From: Nemertoderma westbladi
Lineage: Eukaryota; Xenacoelomorpha; Nemertodermatida; Nemertodermatidae
Direction: 5' to 3'
Assembly: GCA_032718475.1 (NCBI GenBank)
Contig: JAUCBJ010003147.1
Location: forward strand, 1 to 64,000
DNA: 64,000 bases
Made by a program: the position numbers and the translations under genes. Each line of letters starts with the position of its first letter. Position 1 is the first letter of the stretch. Shown here in pieces: positions 35,471-45,734 of this stretch. Under the pieces are notes generated by a model, which did no database searches, was not told the origin of the DNA, and saw nothing but the letters and a program-made list of their open reading frames with translations.

Positions 35471-37048
35471 GTCTCACACATAGATCTCGTTTTACGTAGA
35501 ATTTGTAATACCCAAAGACCTTTTGGAGGAAAGTTATTTATTGGCTGTGGAGATCACAAACAGCTAGAGCCAGTTGAGGGTAGAGTTGTCTGGCTTAGTA
35601 CACACTTTTTAACAACCTTTAAAGTAGCTGTTTGTAGACATTTTGTCCGTAGTGCCAACGATCAAGAATTACAGCTTGTTATAAATATCTTGCGGTCAAC
35701 AAATCCATCTCCAAATGAAATTGATCAAATGATTAATATCCTAAAGAGGCGTTGCAATTTTGTTGATACCTGGGAAGATGTCCCAGATGATGTGTTAAAG
35801 GTTGTAGGCACTAGGGCTGGTGAGCAGGAGGTATTAAAGAAATATCTGGACCGGCACCGAAATGAGTACGGAACTGTAATTATTGATAGTATTGATCAGG
35901 TCAATAACGGTAATCCAGCGGAGGAGCAATCTTGGAAAGAAACGCAAGCTACAAACATTATTACCTCAATAACAAAGTCTTGTCGTGAACCAAGACAATT
36001 GGTGTTATTTCTTAATCAGATTCTCCGATTTACATTTAATCGTTATTCTGTGCAACCACAATTTTCAAATGGTCAATTACTCTTTGTTACAAAGGTACCC
36101 ACTGATAGAACAGATAGATTACATGGGGCTATTGTCCCTAAAGGTTGCCGCCGTGTCAATTCAGAGGTTGCACAAACCTGGCCTATCGTTAAACTAGAGC
36201 AGCGTAAAATGCCCCCTCCTACTACTGTTGGTTATGGTAGGAATACTATCATGGGGAGGCGAATACAATATCCTGTACGTTATTTTGGAGCGAGCACTAT
36301 TCATGGTGTTCAAGGTCAAGGTACACCTTCTATAGCAACCCAGATAACTATGGACAAACAGAGTACATATAAAATTTGGCTTAAAACCCAAGTAACAACT
36401 TTAATCTCAAGAGTATATTTCCTTGACCAATTTACGTTTGTTGGGCCCACGGATGAAACTTTTAATTGTGTTAGGGTTTTAGCTAATAGAAAATCTCCAA
36501 ATCAAGAGTATGTAGATCAGTTACTGCATAGTCTCAATATTCTTGATGGGCCACCACAGGAGCCAATAGCACTTGCTGACCATCCTTTCTTGCCATACTA
36601 TATCGACATTCCTTCATCCCATACGGGATTTGTATATATGTTGATTAGCGTCAGATTTCCTAATGTTGTTACTTATATAGGGCAAACTGAGGAACTGAAA
36701 GCTCGGTTAAATGCTCACCAGAATAAGACAGGGTCTGAATTCACAAGAAATCCAGCCTACCATCCCTGGGCGCTTTATGCATTTGTAAGTGGCTTTCCTG
36801 GTGAAGCAAAGAGTGCACTCAATACTGATTACCGTAAGGAATTTGAGACTCAATGGCACCATGATACTGATACCAACAGAAGTGGTGGTAATACAACTCA
36901 TAGTAGAGAATATATCTATAACATTGGGATTGAGATTGTACGTCAGTATAACACTGATCATTTATATCATGATGAAAATGAAGATCCTCAGAAATTTGAA
37001 TTGATAATGGTTCAATGTCAACGTATAAATGTTATTGCCAATGAATAA
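35471..37048 (+). CDS. Coding exon 9: partial Pif1-like helicase fused to GIY-YIG nuclease
   Basis: 525 codons to a TAA. The frame is closed by a stop at 35,459. An acceptor CAATCAAG at 35,470 gives phase 0; ACATAG at 35,483 is an alternative. IDLVLRRI, PFGGK (17-21) and GDHKQLEPVEG (27-37) are motif III of Pif1/RecD-type SF1 helicases. STIHGVQGQG (275-284) is motif V, and TTLISRVYFLDQFTFVG near 310 is motif VI. Motifs I and II, which bind ATP, are absent and not visible upstream. From residue 386, GFVYML and TYIGQTEELKARLNAH form a GIY-YIG module; PWALYAFVSGFPGEA and the Glu in EFETQW recall SLX1-type nucleases, so Tyr, Arg and Glu needed for cleavage are present. A nuclease guided by a broken helicase scaffold is the simplest reading; pseudogene decay of the helicase is the alternative. 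Confidence 0.78.
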   Translation, partial: VSHIDLVLRRICNTQRPFGGKLFIGCGDHKQLEPVEGRVVWLSTHFLTTFKVAVCRHFVRSANDQELQLVINILRSTNPSPNEIDQMINILKRRCNFVDTWEDVPDDVLKVVGTRAGEQEVLKKYLDRHRNEYGTVIIDSIDQVNNGNPAEEQSWKETQATNIITSITKSCREPRQLVLFLNQILRFTFNRYSVQPQFSNGQLLFVTKVPTDRTDRLHGAIVPKGCRRVNSEVAQTWPIVKLEQRKMPPPTTVGYGRNTIMGRRIQYPVRYFGASTIHGVQGQGTPSIATQITMDKQSTYKIWLKTQVTTLISRVYFLDQFTFVGPTDETFNCVRVLANRKSPNQEYVDQLLHSLNILDGPPQEPIALADHPFLPYYIDIPSSHTGFVYMLISVRFPNVVTYIGQTEELKARLNAHQNKTGSEFTRNPAYHPWALYAFVSGFPGEAKSALNTDYRKEFETQWHHDTDTNRSGGNTTHSREYIYNIGIEIVRQYNTDHLYHDENEDPQKFELIMVQCQRINVIANE

Positions 37049-37219
37049 GTTATTGACTTTCTGAATATTATTAGGCAATACTTTTGACCATTTTTATCAA
37101 TTTATATCTCGTAAATTATAGCCATTACTTATATAGGGATACGCATTTAATATTGTGAGTAATCTTAGGAAAACATTTGCGTATCACAACATATAATATA
37201 GATATTCTATTGTAAAAAA

Positions 37220-37225
37220 AATAAA
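37220..37225 (+). terminator. Polyadenylation signal
   Basis: AATAAA 172 nt after the stop codon of exon 9, the first such word downstream, in AT-rich DNA. The distance suits a short 3' untranslated region. In DNA this AT-rich the word can occur by chance. Confidence 0.45.
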
Positions 37226-38446
37226 GAATATCATTATATTCATATATATTATTATAGCAATGTCAATATATATTATCATAGCTTAAGATAACACTTAAAG
37301 CTACTTATAATAGCTTAAGATAACACTTAAAGCTACTTATAATAATCTGGGAATATATCACTCTTAATAATTGATACTAAGAAAGGCTATCAATAACATA
37401 GATATTCTATTATGAAAAACTGCTTTAAAGTATATGAAAAGCTTAACAAAGAATATCATATATTATGAATATATATTATTATAGCAATGTGAATATATAT
37501 TATCATAGCTTAAGTGTTATATGGCTCAAATTCAATTTTTATCAAATTTTACTTTTGATACTTTTTATACATACTTTTTATACAATTCCATATTTTAAGT
37601 AATGATTTATCAGCTGATGAAGTTTTGAACATTTTTAACCAATGGCAAGTGATGATTTATGCTAAAGTGAAGCACTATATCCTAGTGAACATTACTTTAC
37701 TGCAGAAAAGCCCTTGGGCAATATTTTACTGCAGAAAGGCCCTATATGTCTCTAAATTTATTCTTCTGAATAATTTCAATGGCTCCTGAATAATTTCAAT
37801 TTTTACTTAATTATTGAATAATATGTGCTTAATTTACTTCTATTTTTGAACCTTATAACACTTAAAGCTACTTACATTATAAACTGGGTAGATATCACTC
37901 TTAAATGATACTAAGAAAGGCTATCAATACATTAGTATCTAACTTTAACTGTACCCAGTTAATACTCAGTCATTAGTTGAGACTGGCATTAGTGTCTAAG
38001 CCAATTTAAAATATTCATAATAATAAGAATATAGCTTAGACTAAAATATGAGTATGCCACAATGTTTATATACTTATAATCTATAATCTAATAATAATAA
38101 ATAATATAACTAATAGAAAATACTATAAAATAATTTATATATATTATATATCATATAGTTTTTAAAATTAAATTATGATTTTTAAACTTTAATTTAATGT
38201 AATTTTTTTATATAGTAAAAAATTTGAATATATTTTATACCTATTTATTTTATATAAAATTTGAATATATTTTATACTTCTATTTTTATTTTTCTATATT
38301 TTTATTTAATATATTTATAATTTTATACTTATAATTTTATATTTATTTATATATTTATTTATATATTTGATATATATTGTTTTCTATAACGAATGAAAAA
38401 TTTAAACAAATTGTTAAATGAATATATTCTTTTGATAAATTGCTGT
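37226..38446. other. AT-rich intergenic DNA with a duplicated segment
   Basis: No gene seen. A segment with ACACTTAAAGCTACTTATAA, then ATATCACTCTTAA and ATACTAAGAAAGGCTATCAA, at about 37,280-37,400 recurs diverged at 37,857-37,940. The element TAGCTTAAGATAACACTTAA is itself repeated in tandem near 37,280-37,335. 38,000-38,440 is almost pure A/T. Confidence 0.6.
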
Positions 38447-38484
38447 TTAATTTGTTATGACAATTTGGTGCAATATTGTCTTAC

Positions 38485-38654
38485 AGCCATTCATTTCATC
38501 CATCTGTGCTCTAAGTAACCCTATAAACGGCTCTGCTGAACAGTATAGATTACAGTAGAAAATCATATCATCTTCACTCACTTTCCCTAAAGTTAGCTGA
38601 GTCATATCATTGGCTGTTAAAATGATTGTTTGCATCACATTGAATGGTGACATA
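38485..38654 (-). CDS. Possible isolated exon on the minus strand
   Basis: Read on the minus strand, an acceptor-like TTTTAG at 38,655 precedes TATG, and the frame opens with MSPFNVMQTIILTANDMTQ. It continues through LTLGKVSEDDMIFYCN to a donor-like GGCT|GTAAGA at 38,484. Ignoring the donor, the frame stays open to 38,447. Composition is clearly less AT-rich than several hundred bases on either side, and the peptide looks protein-like (EDDMIFYC, EPFIGLLRAQMDEMNG). I do not recognise it and see no partner exon, so it may be a gene fragment. Confidence 0.35.
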
Positions 38655-38962
38655 CTAAAACAGCATTATATATATTCTAATAATAATTCAATTTGTTAAA
38701 ATTATCTTGATTCACTATATAAACAATCTATATATCAAATATAATAAATAAATAATACTATTCATTATTTATATTTTATTTTAGTAATAATTAAATTATG
38801 AAATAATAATTATAATAATTAATTAAAAAACAAATAATTATATAACTAAATAAATTAGATATTGTGGCATACTTTATCCTGGTTTCTATTGCCAGAGTTT
38901 TATTGCCAGTTTACTTCACAGTAAACTGAAATATTATACTGTAGCACAGTATAATATTATAT

Positions 38963-39096
38963 TGGTGAGGATAGGTATGGCTAATGGGGAGATGGGAGGC
39001 CATACTCATAACAATATGTTATGATATAATAAAGTGCTATAGTATAATATAATTTGGTGAGGATAGGTATGGCTAAAGGGGAGATGGGAGGCCATA
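38963..39096. repeat. GGTGAGGATAGG motif, two tandem copies
   Basis: GGTGAGGATAGGTATGGCTA followed by a GGGGAGATGGGAGGCCATA tail occurs at 38,963-39,004 and 39,055-39,096. These 42-bp islands are far more G-rich than the surrounding DNA. Two further copies lie at 41,162 and 42,752, each just outside the right end of an inverted-repeat element. Function unknown. Confidence 0.8.
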
Positions 39097-39154
39097 CACT
39101 CATAACAAATTGTTATGATTATATTCGATTTCATAAATTGACGAAATCATATAT

Positions 39155-39266
39155 AAAACACCCTAAAATGCTTAGATGTAACTTATAGAGAACCCAATAA
39201 TTGAGAGTTTCTCCATTGCGGTACTGAAATGTATCCATATCATTGATCTACATATTAGGGTGTTTT
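39155..39266. mobile_element. Short inverted-repeat element type 1, copy a
   Basis: A 112-bp segment with AAAACACCCTAAAATG at the left and CATATTAGGGTGTTTT at the right, an inverted repeat with 14 of 16 positions matching. The interior carries CCCAATAATTGAGAGTT and GGTACTGAAATGTATCCATA. Two more copies follow. MITE-like by structure; no transposase and no clear target duplication seen. Confidence 0.55.
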
Positions 39267-39695
39267 AATTTTAAACTTAAACTTTTATTCAAAATTGTTA
39301 GTATATCTTTAACTATTAATTAATTTACAGTACTATAATTATATAATGGTTTTCTATAGAATAAGGTAGTATTTTATAAACTTTTATATTTTTTTCTTGA
39401 CTCATTTTCAGCTTGTCGATCATCATCAATTATTAGCAATAACTGCCATATTATCATTCTTCATCATCATCATCAATCATATGTGCTTCATCATAACTAA
39501 TCTGAAGTAATCTTATATCGCAAATAATAAGTTCTAATTAAAATATTTTGGAGTAGTATATAGTTTGTATATTATTTTGCAAAGCCTGAAATAGCCATTC
39601 TTATAAATTGACATTTCAAAACTATTTTGTGATATTGACCATTCTCAAAAATGGTCTTCAATTATACAAATATAATATTGACAAAATTATATATG

Positions 39696-39865
39696 AAACA
39701 CCCTAAAATGCTTAGATATAACTTAATAAATGGAATAGTTTGAGTCAAAAACTCAACAGGAACCCAACAATAATTGAGAGTTCCAGGACTGAAAAGTCCT
39801 TATCTAATTTCCATTGTGGTACTGAAATGTATCCATATCATTGATCTAACATATTGGGATGTTTT
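39696..39865. mobile_element. Short inverted-repeat element type 1, copy b
   Basis: Same ends as copy a (AAACACCCTAAAATG and CATATTGGGATGTTT). It is about 58 bp longer because of extra sequence around AATAGTTTGAGTCAAAAACT. It lies within a longer duplicated segment whose right flank (TAAGTATATCTTGAACTATT) also follows copies a and c, so the copies may come from segmental duplication rather than separate insertions. Confidence 0.55.
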
Positions 39866-40526
39866 AATTTTTTATCAAAAATTTTAAGTATATCTTGAAC
39901 TATTAATTAATTTATAATATTATATTTACTTCATGGGTTTTTATAGCATAAGGTAGTATTTTATAAACTTATATATTTTTTTTGAACTTATTATTATTAG
40001 GTTGTCCATTATCATCAATTATTACCAATAACTGCTATATTATCATTCTCCATCATCTACCAAATCTGTTACATCATAACCAATTTCAAGTAATCCTGTA
40101 TCATAAATAATAAGTACTACATTATCATTAATCATAAGTTATCTAGTTCTCTATTATTATTATTTTATTACCAGTGATCATAACTGTGATTATAATGAAT
40201 TTACTTTGATTAATTTCATCTCTTATTATAAATTATAGTATTGCTTTTCTTAATATTATTATTATATTATTAATATTATTATATTAATATTATTATTCAT
40301 TATTAATAGCTTACAAATTTTAATATTCAAATATATTATATTAGAATGATATACTTATATTTAATACTTCATTAAAATTGTTTTGAAGTAATTACTATAT
40401 ATCATAAATAATCTTCATTATCATCAATCATAAGTGCTCCAGTTCTCTATCCATCAACTATCAATATTTGCTAGTACTCAATTATCATAAGTGCTTATTA
40501 TCAAAAATATATTATAATAAATATTA

Positions 40527-41155
40527 GGCACTAGTAAAGGAAAAGAATCCATAAATTATTTTTTCTAATATAAATTTTATTGTGAATAATTCTTGGATAT
40601 ATATTATGATTTGATTGTTACATAAATCTTGTTACATCTTTTGAGAGACATTACCTATTTTTGTTAATAAAAGCAAGTTTTTTTAAGGCAACTCTTTTTA
40701 AAATTATAAACCCAATTTTTATTACCTACTTTTTAATAAAAACATTAGACTTTTAATAGATTTTTTTCATTTTTTTTTGTTCTAGAATATAAATTTTTCC
40801 CTCTATGCTATATATTGTTTTTTTATGTAATATTTTTAATATTATAATAGAAAATTTCAGTGCGTATAGAATTTTCTTACTATCTAATTAATAATAGGTA
40901 CTATCTAATAGAAAAATTAAATTACTGATATTCCTTATAATTTGATTTTTACTGCTCAAAATTGATTTACAATTTCTATATTATAATTATAATTTTTTTA
41001 ATTAGCTAATAATAAGTAGTAGGTAATGAATTTCTTATTCTAATTTAGACCTCATATAAAGAAAAACAAATTTTTTTCTATATACCTTTAATAATTATAA
41101 TATAAAGTAACAAAAACACATTTTTATTTTGGATTTGTTTTCCTCTACTAGTGCC
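40527..41155. mobile_element. Inverted-repeat element type 2, copy a
   Basis: A 629-bp segment bounded by GGCACTAGTAAAGGAAAAGA at the left and the inverted TTTTCCTCTACTAGTGCC at the right. Including the next bases the ends read TTAGGCAC and GTGCCAAA, each flanked by TA, which would suit a Tc1/mariner-type MITE with a TA target, but this is a guess. The interior is A/T-rich without a reading frame. Copy b at 42,103 is closely similar. Confidence 0.6.
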
Positions 41156-41161
41156 AAATAT

Positions 41162-41203
41162 AGGTGAGGTACGGTATGGCTGAAGGGGTGTTGGGAGGCC
41201 ATA
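41162..41203. repeat. GGTGAGG motif, copy 3
   Basis: GGTGAGGTACGGTATGGCTG with the GGGAGGCCATA tail, starting seven bases past the end of element 2a. Diverged from copies 1 and 2 at several positions. Confidence 0.7.
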
Positions 41204-41554
41204 TATTATAATATTTTTTTATAATACTGCCAACATAACTTCTTTATCATCATGAATCATATCTCGAACTATGCTCCATCATTACATTACCAATCTGAAC
41301 TAATCCTCTATAAAGTTCCCATTATCAATCTATCATAAGTAATCATAAGTATTACTTTTCTTAATAATATTATTATATTATTATTATTATTATATTATTA
41401 TTATTATTAATTATTCATTATTTATTAATAGCTTATAATTTTTAATATTCAAACTATTAGAATAATATACTTATATTTAATACTTCATTAAATTTGTTTT
41501 GAAGTAATATACTACTATTACTGATAAATTCATCCATTGACAAAATTATATATG
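41204..41554. other. AT-rich DNA between elements
   Basis: A/T-rich with ATT microsatellite runs near 41,355-41,415. No gene. It resembles 40,255-40,400, another sign that this region was built by segmental duplication. Confidence 0.5.
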
Positions 41555-41691
41555 AAACACCCTAAAATGCTTAGATGTAACTTAATAAATGGAATGAGTC
41601 AAAAACTCAACTGGAGCCCAATAATTGAGAGTTCCTCCATTGTGGTACTGAAATGTATCCATATCATTGATCTAACATATTAGAGTGTTTT
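41555..41691. mobile_element. Short inverted-repeat element type 1, copy c
   Basis: Ends AAACACCCTAAAATG and CATATTAGAGTGTTTT, with the same interior words as copy a (AATAATTGAGAGTTCC, GGTACTGAAATGTATCC). Length is between those of copies a and b. Confidence 0.55.
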
Positions 41692-42102
41692 AATTTTAAA
41701 CTTAAACTTTTATCCAAAATTTTAAGTATATCTTGAACTATTAATTAATTTATATTATTATATTTACTATAATTATTATTATTATATTAATATTCATTAT
41801 TAATAGCTTATAAGTTTTAATTGAAACTAAACTTGAAATACTAATTAATTTACATTTTTATATTTACTTCATGGTTTTGTATGTAGTACTTTATAAACTT
41901 TATATTTTTTTGGAACTCATTATTAGCTACCAATAACTGCTATATTATCAGTCTCTATCATCACCTACCAAATATGTTCCATCATTATCATTAATCATAA
42001 GTGCTCCAGTTCTCTTTATCTTCAATTATCAATATTTGCAAGTACTCCATTGTTTACAAATCATAAGTGCTTATTATCAAAAATATATTATAATAAATAT
42101 TA

Positions 42103-42745
42103 GGCACTAGTAAAGGAAAAGAATCCATAAATTATTTTTTCTAATATAAATTTTATTGTGAATAATTCTTGATTATATATTATGATTTGATTCTTACATA
42201 AATCTTGTTACATCTTTTGAGAGACATTACCTATTTTTTTTTAATAGAAGGTAAGTGTTTTTTAAGGTAGCTCTTTTTAAAATTATATAACCAATTTTTT
42301 CAATCTATCAATAATTTCAATCAATAATCCAATCTAGAACATAAATTTTTCCCTCATGGTATTTTGTAAGAAGTGTTTTTTAAGGTATGTTATGTTTTTA
42401 ATATTATAATAGAAAATTTTTGTGAGTATAGAATTGTTCTTACAACATAATAATAGGTACTATCTTATAGAAAAGTTAAATTACTGATATTCCTTATACT
42501 TTGTTCGAATTTAGACCTCATGAAACATAATTATTTTTACTAGTTCAAAATTGATTTACAATTTACATATTATAATTATATATTTTTTTAACTATCTAAT
42601 AATAATTAGTAGGTAATGTCTTCTTTATTCCAATTTAGACCTCATGTAAAGAAAATCAAAATTTTTTTTCTAATGTACCTGTAATAATTATAATATAAAG
42701 CAACAAAAACACTTTATTTTTGGTCCGTTTTCCTCTACTAGTGCC
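42103..42745. mobile_element. Inverted-repeat element type 2, copy b
   Basis: A 643-bp segment with the same ends as copy a. Similarity continues about 40 bp outside the left end (ATCATAAGTGCTTATTATCA) and about 90 bp past the right end, so at least part of the copying was segmental. Interior small indels relative to copy a; no frame. Confidence 0.6.
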
Positions 42746-42751
42746 AAATAT

Positions 42752-42793
42752 AGGTGAGGTTCGGTATGGCTAAAGGGGAGTTGGGAGGCCATA
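42752..42793. repeat. GGTGAGG motif, copy 4
   Basis: GGTGAGGTTCGGTATGGCTA with the GGGAGGCCATA tail, again seven bases past the right end of a type 2 element (2b). Confidence 0.7.
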
Positions 42794-45120
42794 TATTATA
42801 ATATATTTTTTATAGTACCCTTAATATACCTTCTTTATCATCATGAATCATAACTGCTTCATTATTTATACCATACTACATCATAAATAATAAGTTCTCC
42901 ATTATTTTACTTCATGCTTTTGCATAGAAAAAAATAAGGTAGTAGTACTTTATAAACTTCTATATTTTTTTCTTGATCTGAAAGCTTTTAATTTTTTGGT
43001 AAGCTTGCATCATCATCAATTATTACCAACACCTGCTATATTATCCATCACCAATCATATGCACCATCATTACCAATCTGATAAGTAATCCTATATCATA
43101 AATAATAAGTTCTGCATTATCATCAATCATAAGTGATCCAGTTTTCTATCATCAATTATCAAAACTATATTATATAATTATGATTATTATTCTTGATTCT
43201 TGATTTTTATTATTTATTTTTATTATTATTATTCTTATTTTTTTTTAATACTTCATTTAATATTTAGCATTTAATAATATTTATATTATAGGAATTAAGC
43301 AGTCTTTGTATACAATTTAGTATGGGTCAATTAGTATAGTGCTTTTTATATTTTATTCAAATCCTCTATAAAATAGTACATTATTTTTTTATATTTATTT
43401 AGATAATTTTATTTCTAATTCATTTATAATTTAATCGTAATTATGATAGTATTTATATTTATGTAAGTGTATCATATAACTATATAGTATATTATAGGAA
43501 CTTCTACTCATACTTCTATTTACTAGTATATATGCTCGACTATATAAAATTGTTTTACTATTATATAACAGTAGAAAATACTACAAACATTAGAAAATAA
43601 ATAATATACAAAAACTAATTAAAATTTATATTCAACACTATTCTATAAAAAATACATATGCAATACAAATTTACTATTAGTGATAGTAAGGGAATAGTTT
43701 ATAGGATATTTTCAAGACTAAGAACAACTTAATAGTAATAATTTAATTTTAACTTATATATTTTTCCTTTAATTCAGATGTTTATACAAAAGTTATTGTT
43801 AAGGATAAGATGTCATGATATTATTACTATCCATTATTGAATTACAAATGAATATAAAATGAGCTTATACAGATCATACATATCTTAAGTCAGCTATTTA
43901 TAGATAAAGATATTAGTTTACTTCATAATATTTACAAATATCAATGATGAAGCAAGTATAAAGATCACATCATAATCATACTCATCAGGAATGGCAATGA
44001 AAGAGTAATCAACAATTAAGATTAAATATAATCAACTTCTATCACATGAAGCAAGTTATAAAGATCACATACTGGTAATCAAAGTGTAACCCTTTTTTTA
44101 TCTTTTTTTTTTGATCCAGTTCCCTATCATCAATTATTAATACTTTTATATAATTATAATTATTCTTTTAATAATTTATTTATTATTATTATTATTATCC
44201 AGAATATTTACAAACTCCATATTGTACAGTAGACCAAAAATATAATGAGATATTAATCTTCTTTGTATTGAGTAAATTTATATGAGAATAAATTCATGAA
44301 CCACTTTTATCTAATTATGAAACGTTATAGGAAAAATACAATATTGTAGACCAACAATATATGTAATTCTACAATAAAAGGATAATTATACACAGCATAG
44401 TAAGAGTAAAATACATTTAATAAAGTAGATATTATATACTGTATGTTAAATCAAGTCACCAGTAAATTATAGTTTTGCATTATATGAATTCGTAGTATCA
44501 CTGCTGTTTGCTGTTGTTATGCTTGTATTTTAAGTAATTTGGTATGGGTCTTTAGCATTTTTTTATGGTCCAATCAATATAGTATTTTTATTTAAAAGAG
44601 TACTATTTGAATTATAAGATTCCTTATCAATGCCCAGATAATTTTTATATATTTTATTATTTATATTCAAGTTGTAAGCTAATTTTATTTAAAAAATATT
44701 ATACTTATACTTAATTTATTATTAATTTATTATTATAGTATATATATATTTCTAAAAAAATTATATATTATAGGAACCTGTACTCATACCCCTACTTATA
44801 GTATATATGCTAGGGGCTATGTATAATTATTAAATATTTTAAACTAGGAATAATATAACACTAAATTATATTGTAGTTCAATATATATTTTTTTTCTTTT
44901 ATTCAGATTATATTCTAATGATATTTATTAATGGGGATTTGTAATGATTTAACACCCTCGATATGATTGTCTACAATGTTTAGCAACTATGTAAAGATTT
45001 TGTATATTCTTCAATAACAATAAGGATAAAACCACTCTTGATAGATATTCATCAATAATGCAAGCAATATATATAACAAAAAATTTGATATGCATTTGAA
45101 ATATAATTTCAAAATTAAAT
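42794..45120. other. AT-rich DNA without genes
   Basis: About 2.3 kb at very high A+T. Short ATT and TTA runs occur near 43,200-43,240 and 44,170-44,200. Related fragments of the 40-42 kb region appear at 42,900-43,140. I see no exon, RNA gene or element end. Confidence 0.5.
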
Positions 45121-45734
45121 AATGGTCCTTGCATTCCTAATATATGGTCGTGCCATCTGGGATGTAGTATGGCTCCGTTGGAAAAGTAAGAAATTTTATT
45201 TCATTTATTGTTTTGGTTCTATGTAATATATTTTTATTTTTTTGTCATCTTTGTATTTCTAGCATCATTAAGAATTAGATATATATGGCAGTGCAAGCGA
45301 AAAGGTTACCTTAAGGTTAAAATGTTGTTTTGATAAAATTGCACTTTAAGAAAGCGTCTCATCTGGAGTGTATTGTTGTATCGTTGCAAAGTAAGAAATT
45401 TTGCTTTATTTATTGTTTTGGTTCTATCTAAAGGTTAAAATGTTATTTATTGTTTTGGTTCGATCTAAAGGTTAAAATGTTGTTTTGATGAAATTGCACT
45501 TTAAGAAAATTTAATTTAAAAGAAATTTAAAAATGTTAAATTTCTTTATTTTTTTGTTATATATGTCCAATATAATATAATAATATAATATAATATGTGT
45601 TTGAGATAGTCCACTTTGAAGGAATTTAAATTTTTATTTAAAAATATTCAATTTCGTTATTTTTTCTCGTAGTTTTCTATTAGGAATCCAAATCTGGTTC
45701 TGGCATGTTAATGGTAAATTAGGTTTTAAAATAA
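45121..45734. repeat. Diverged short duplications before the 0.55-kb modules
   Basis: GTAAGAAATTTTATTTCATT at 45,186 and GTAAGAAATTTTGCTTTATT at 45,390 share the following TTATTGTTTTGGTTC, and GGTTAAAATGTTGTTTTGAT occurs twice near 45,317 and 45,471. A 45-bp piece is repeated in tandem at 45,410-45,480. No gene. Confidence 0.5.

Larger units (their letters stand above)
24369..37048 (+). other. Multi-exon gene: zinc knuckles, OTU-like, helicase and GIY-YIG nuclease
   Basis: Gene model joining nine coding exons: 24,369-24,617; 25,292-25,543; 25,807-26,286; 26,690-26,830; 27,197-27,442; 27,841-28,182; 33,197-33,538; 33,921-34,361; 35,471-37,048. All but the first have a visible acceptor and all but the last a visible donor (GTAAGT, GTTAGT or GTGAGT). 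Each internal exon is a whole number of codons, so all eight junctions are phase 0 and the joined frame is open for about 1,356 codons. An AATAAA follows at 37,220. Exons are GC-richer than the introns. I do not recognise the full domain order from a named family. The exon chain is an inference; no transcript is seen, and the last exon could belong to a separate truncated gene. Confidence 0.6.

Noticed and set aside
36194-37004. Overlapping short frames across exon 9
   Set aside because: Shadows of the helicase/GIY-YIG frame.
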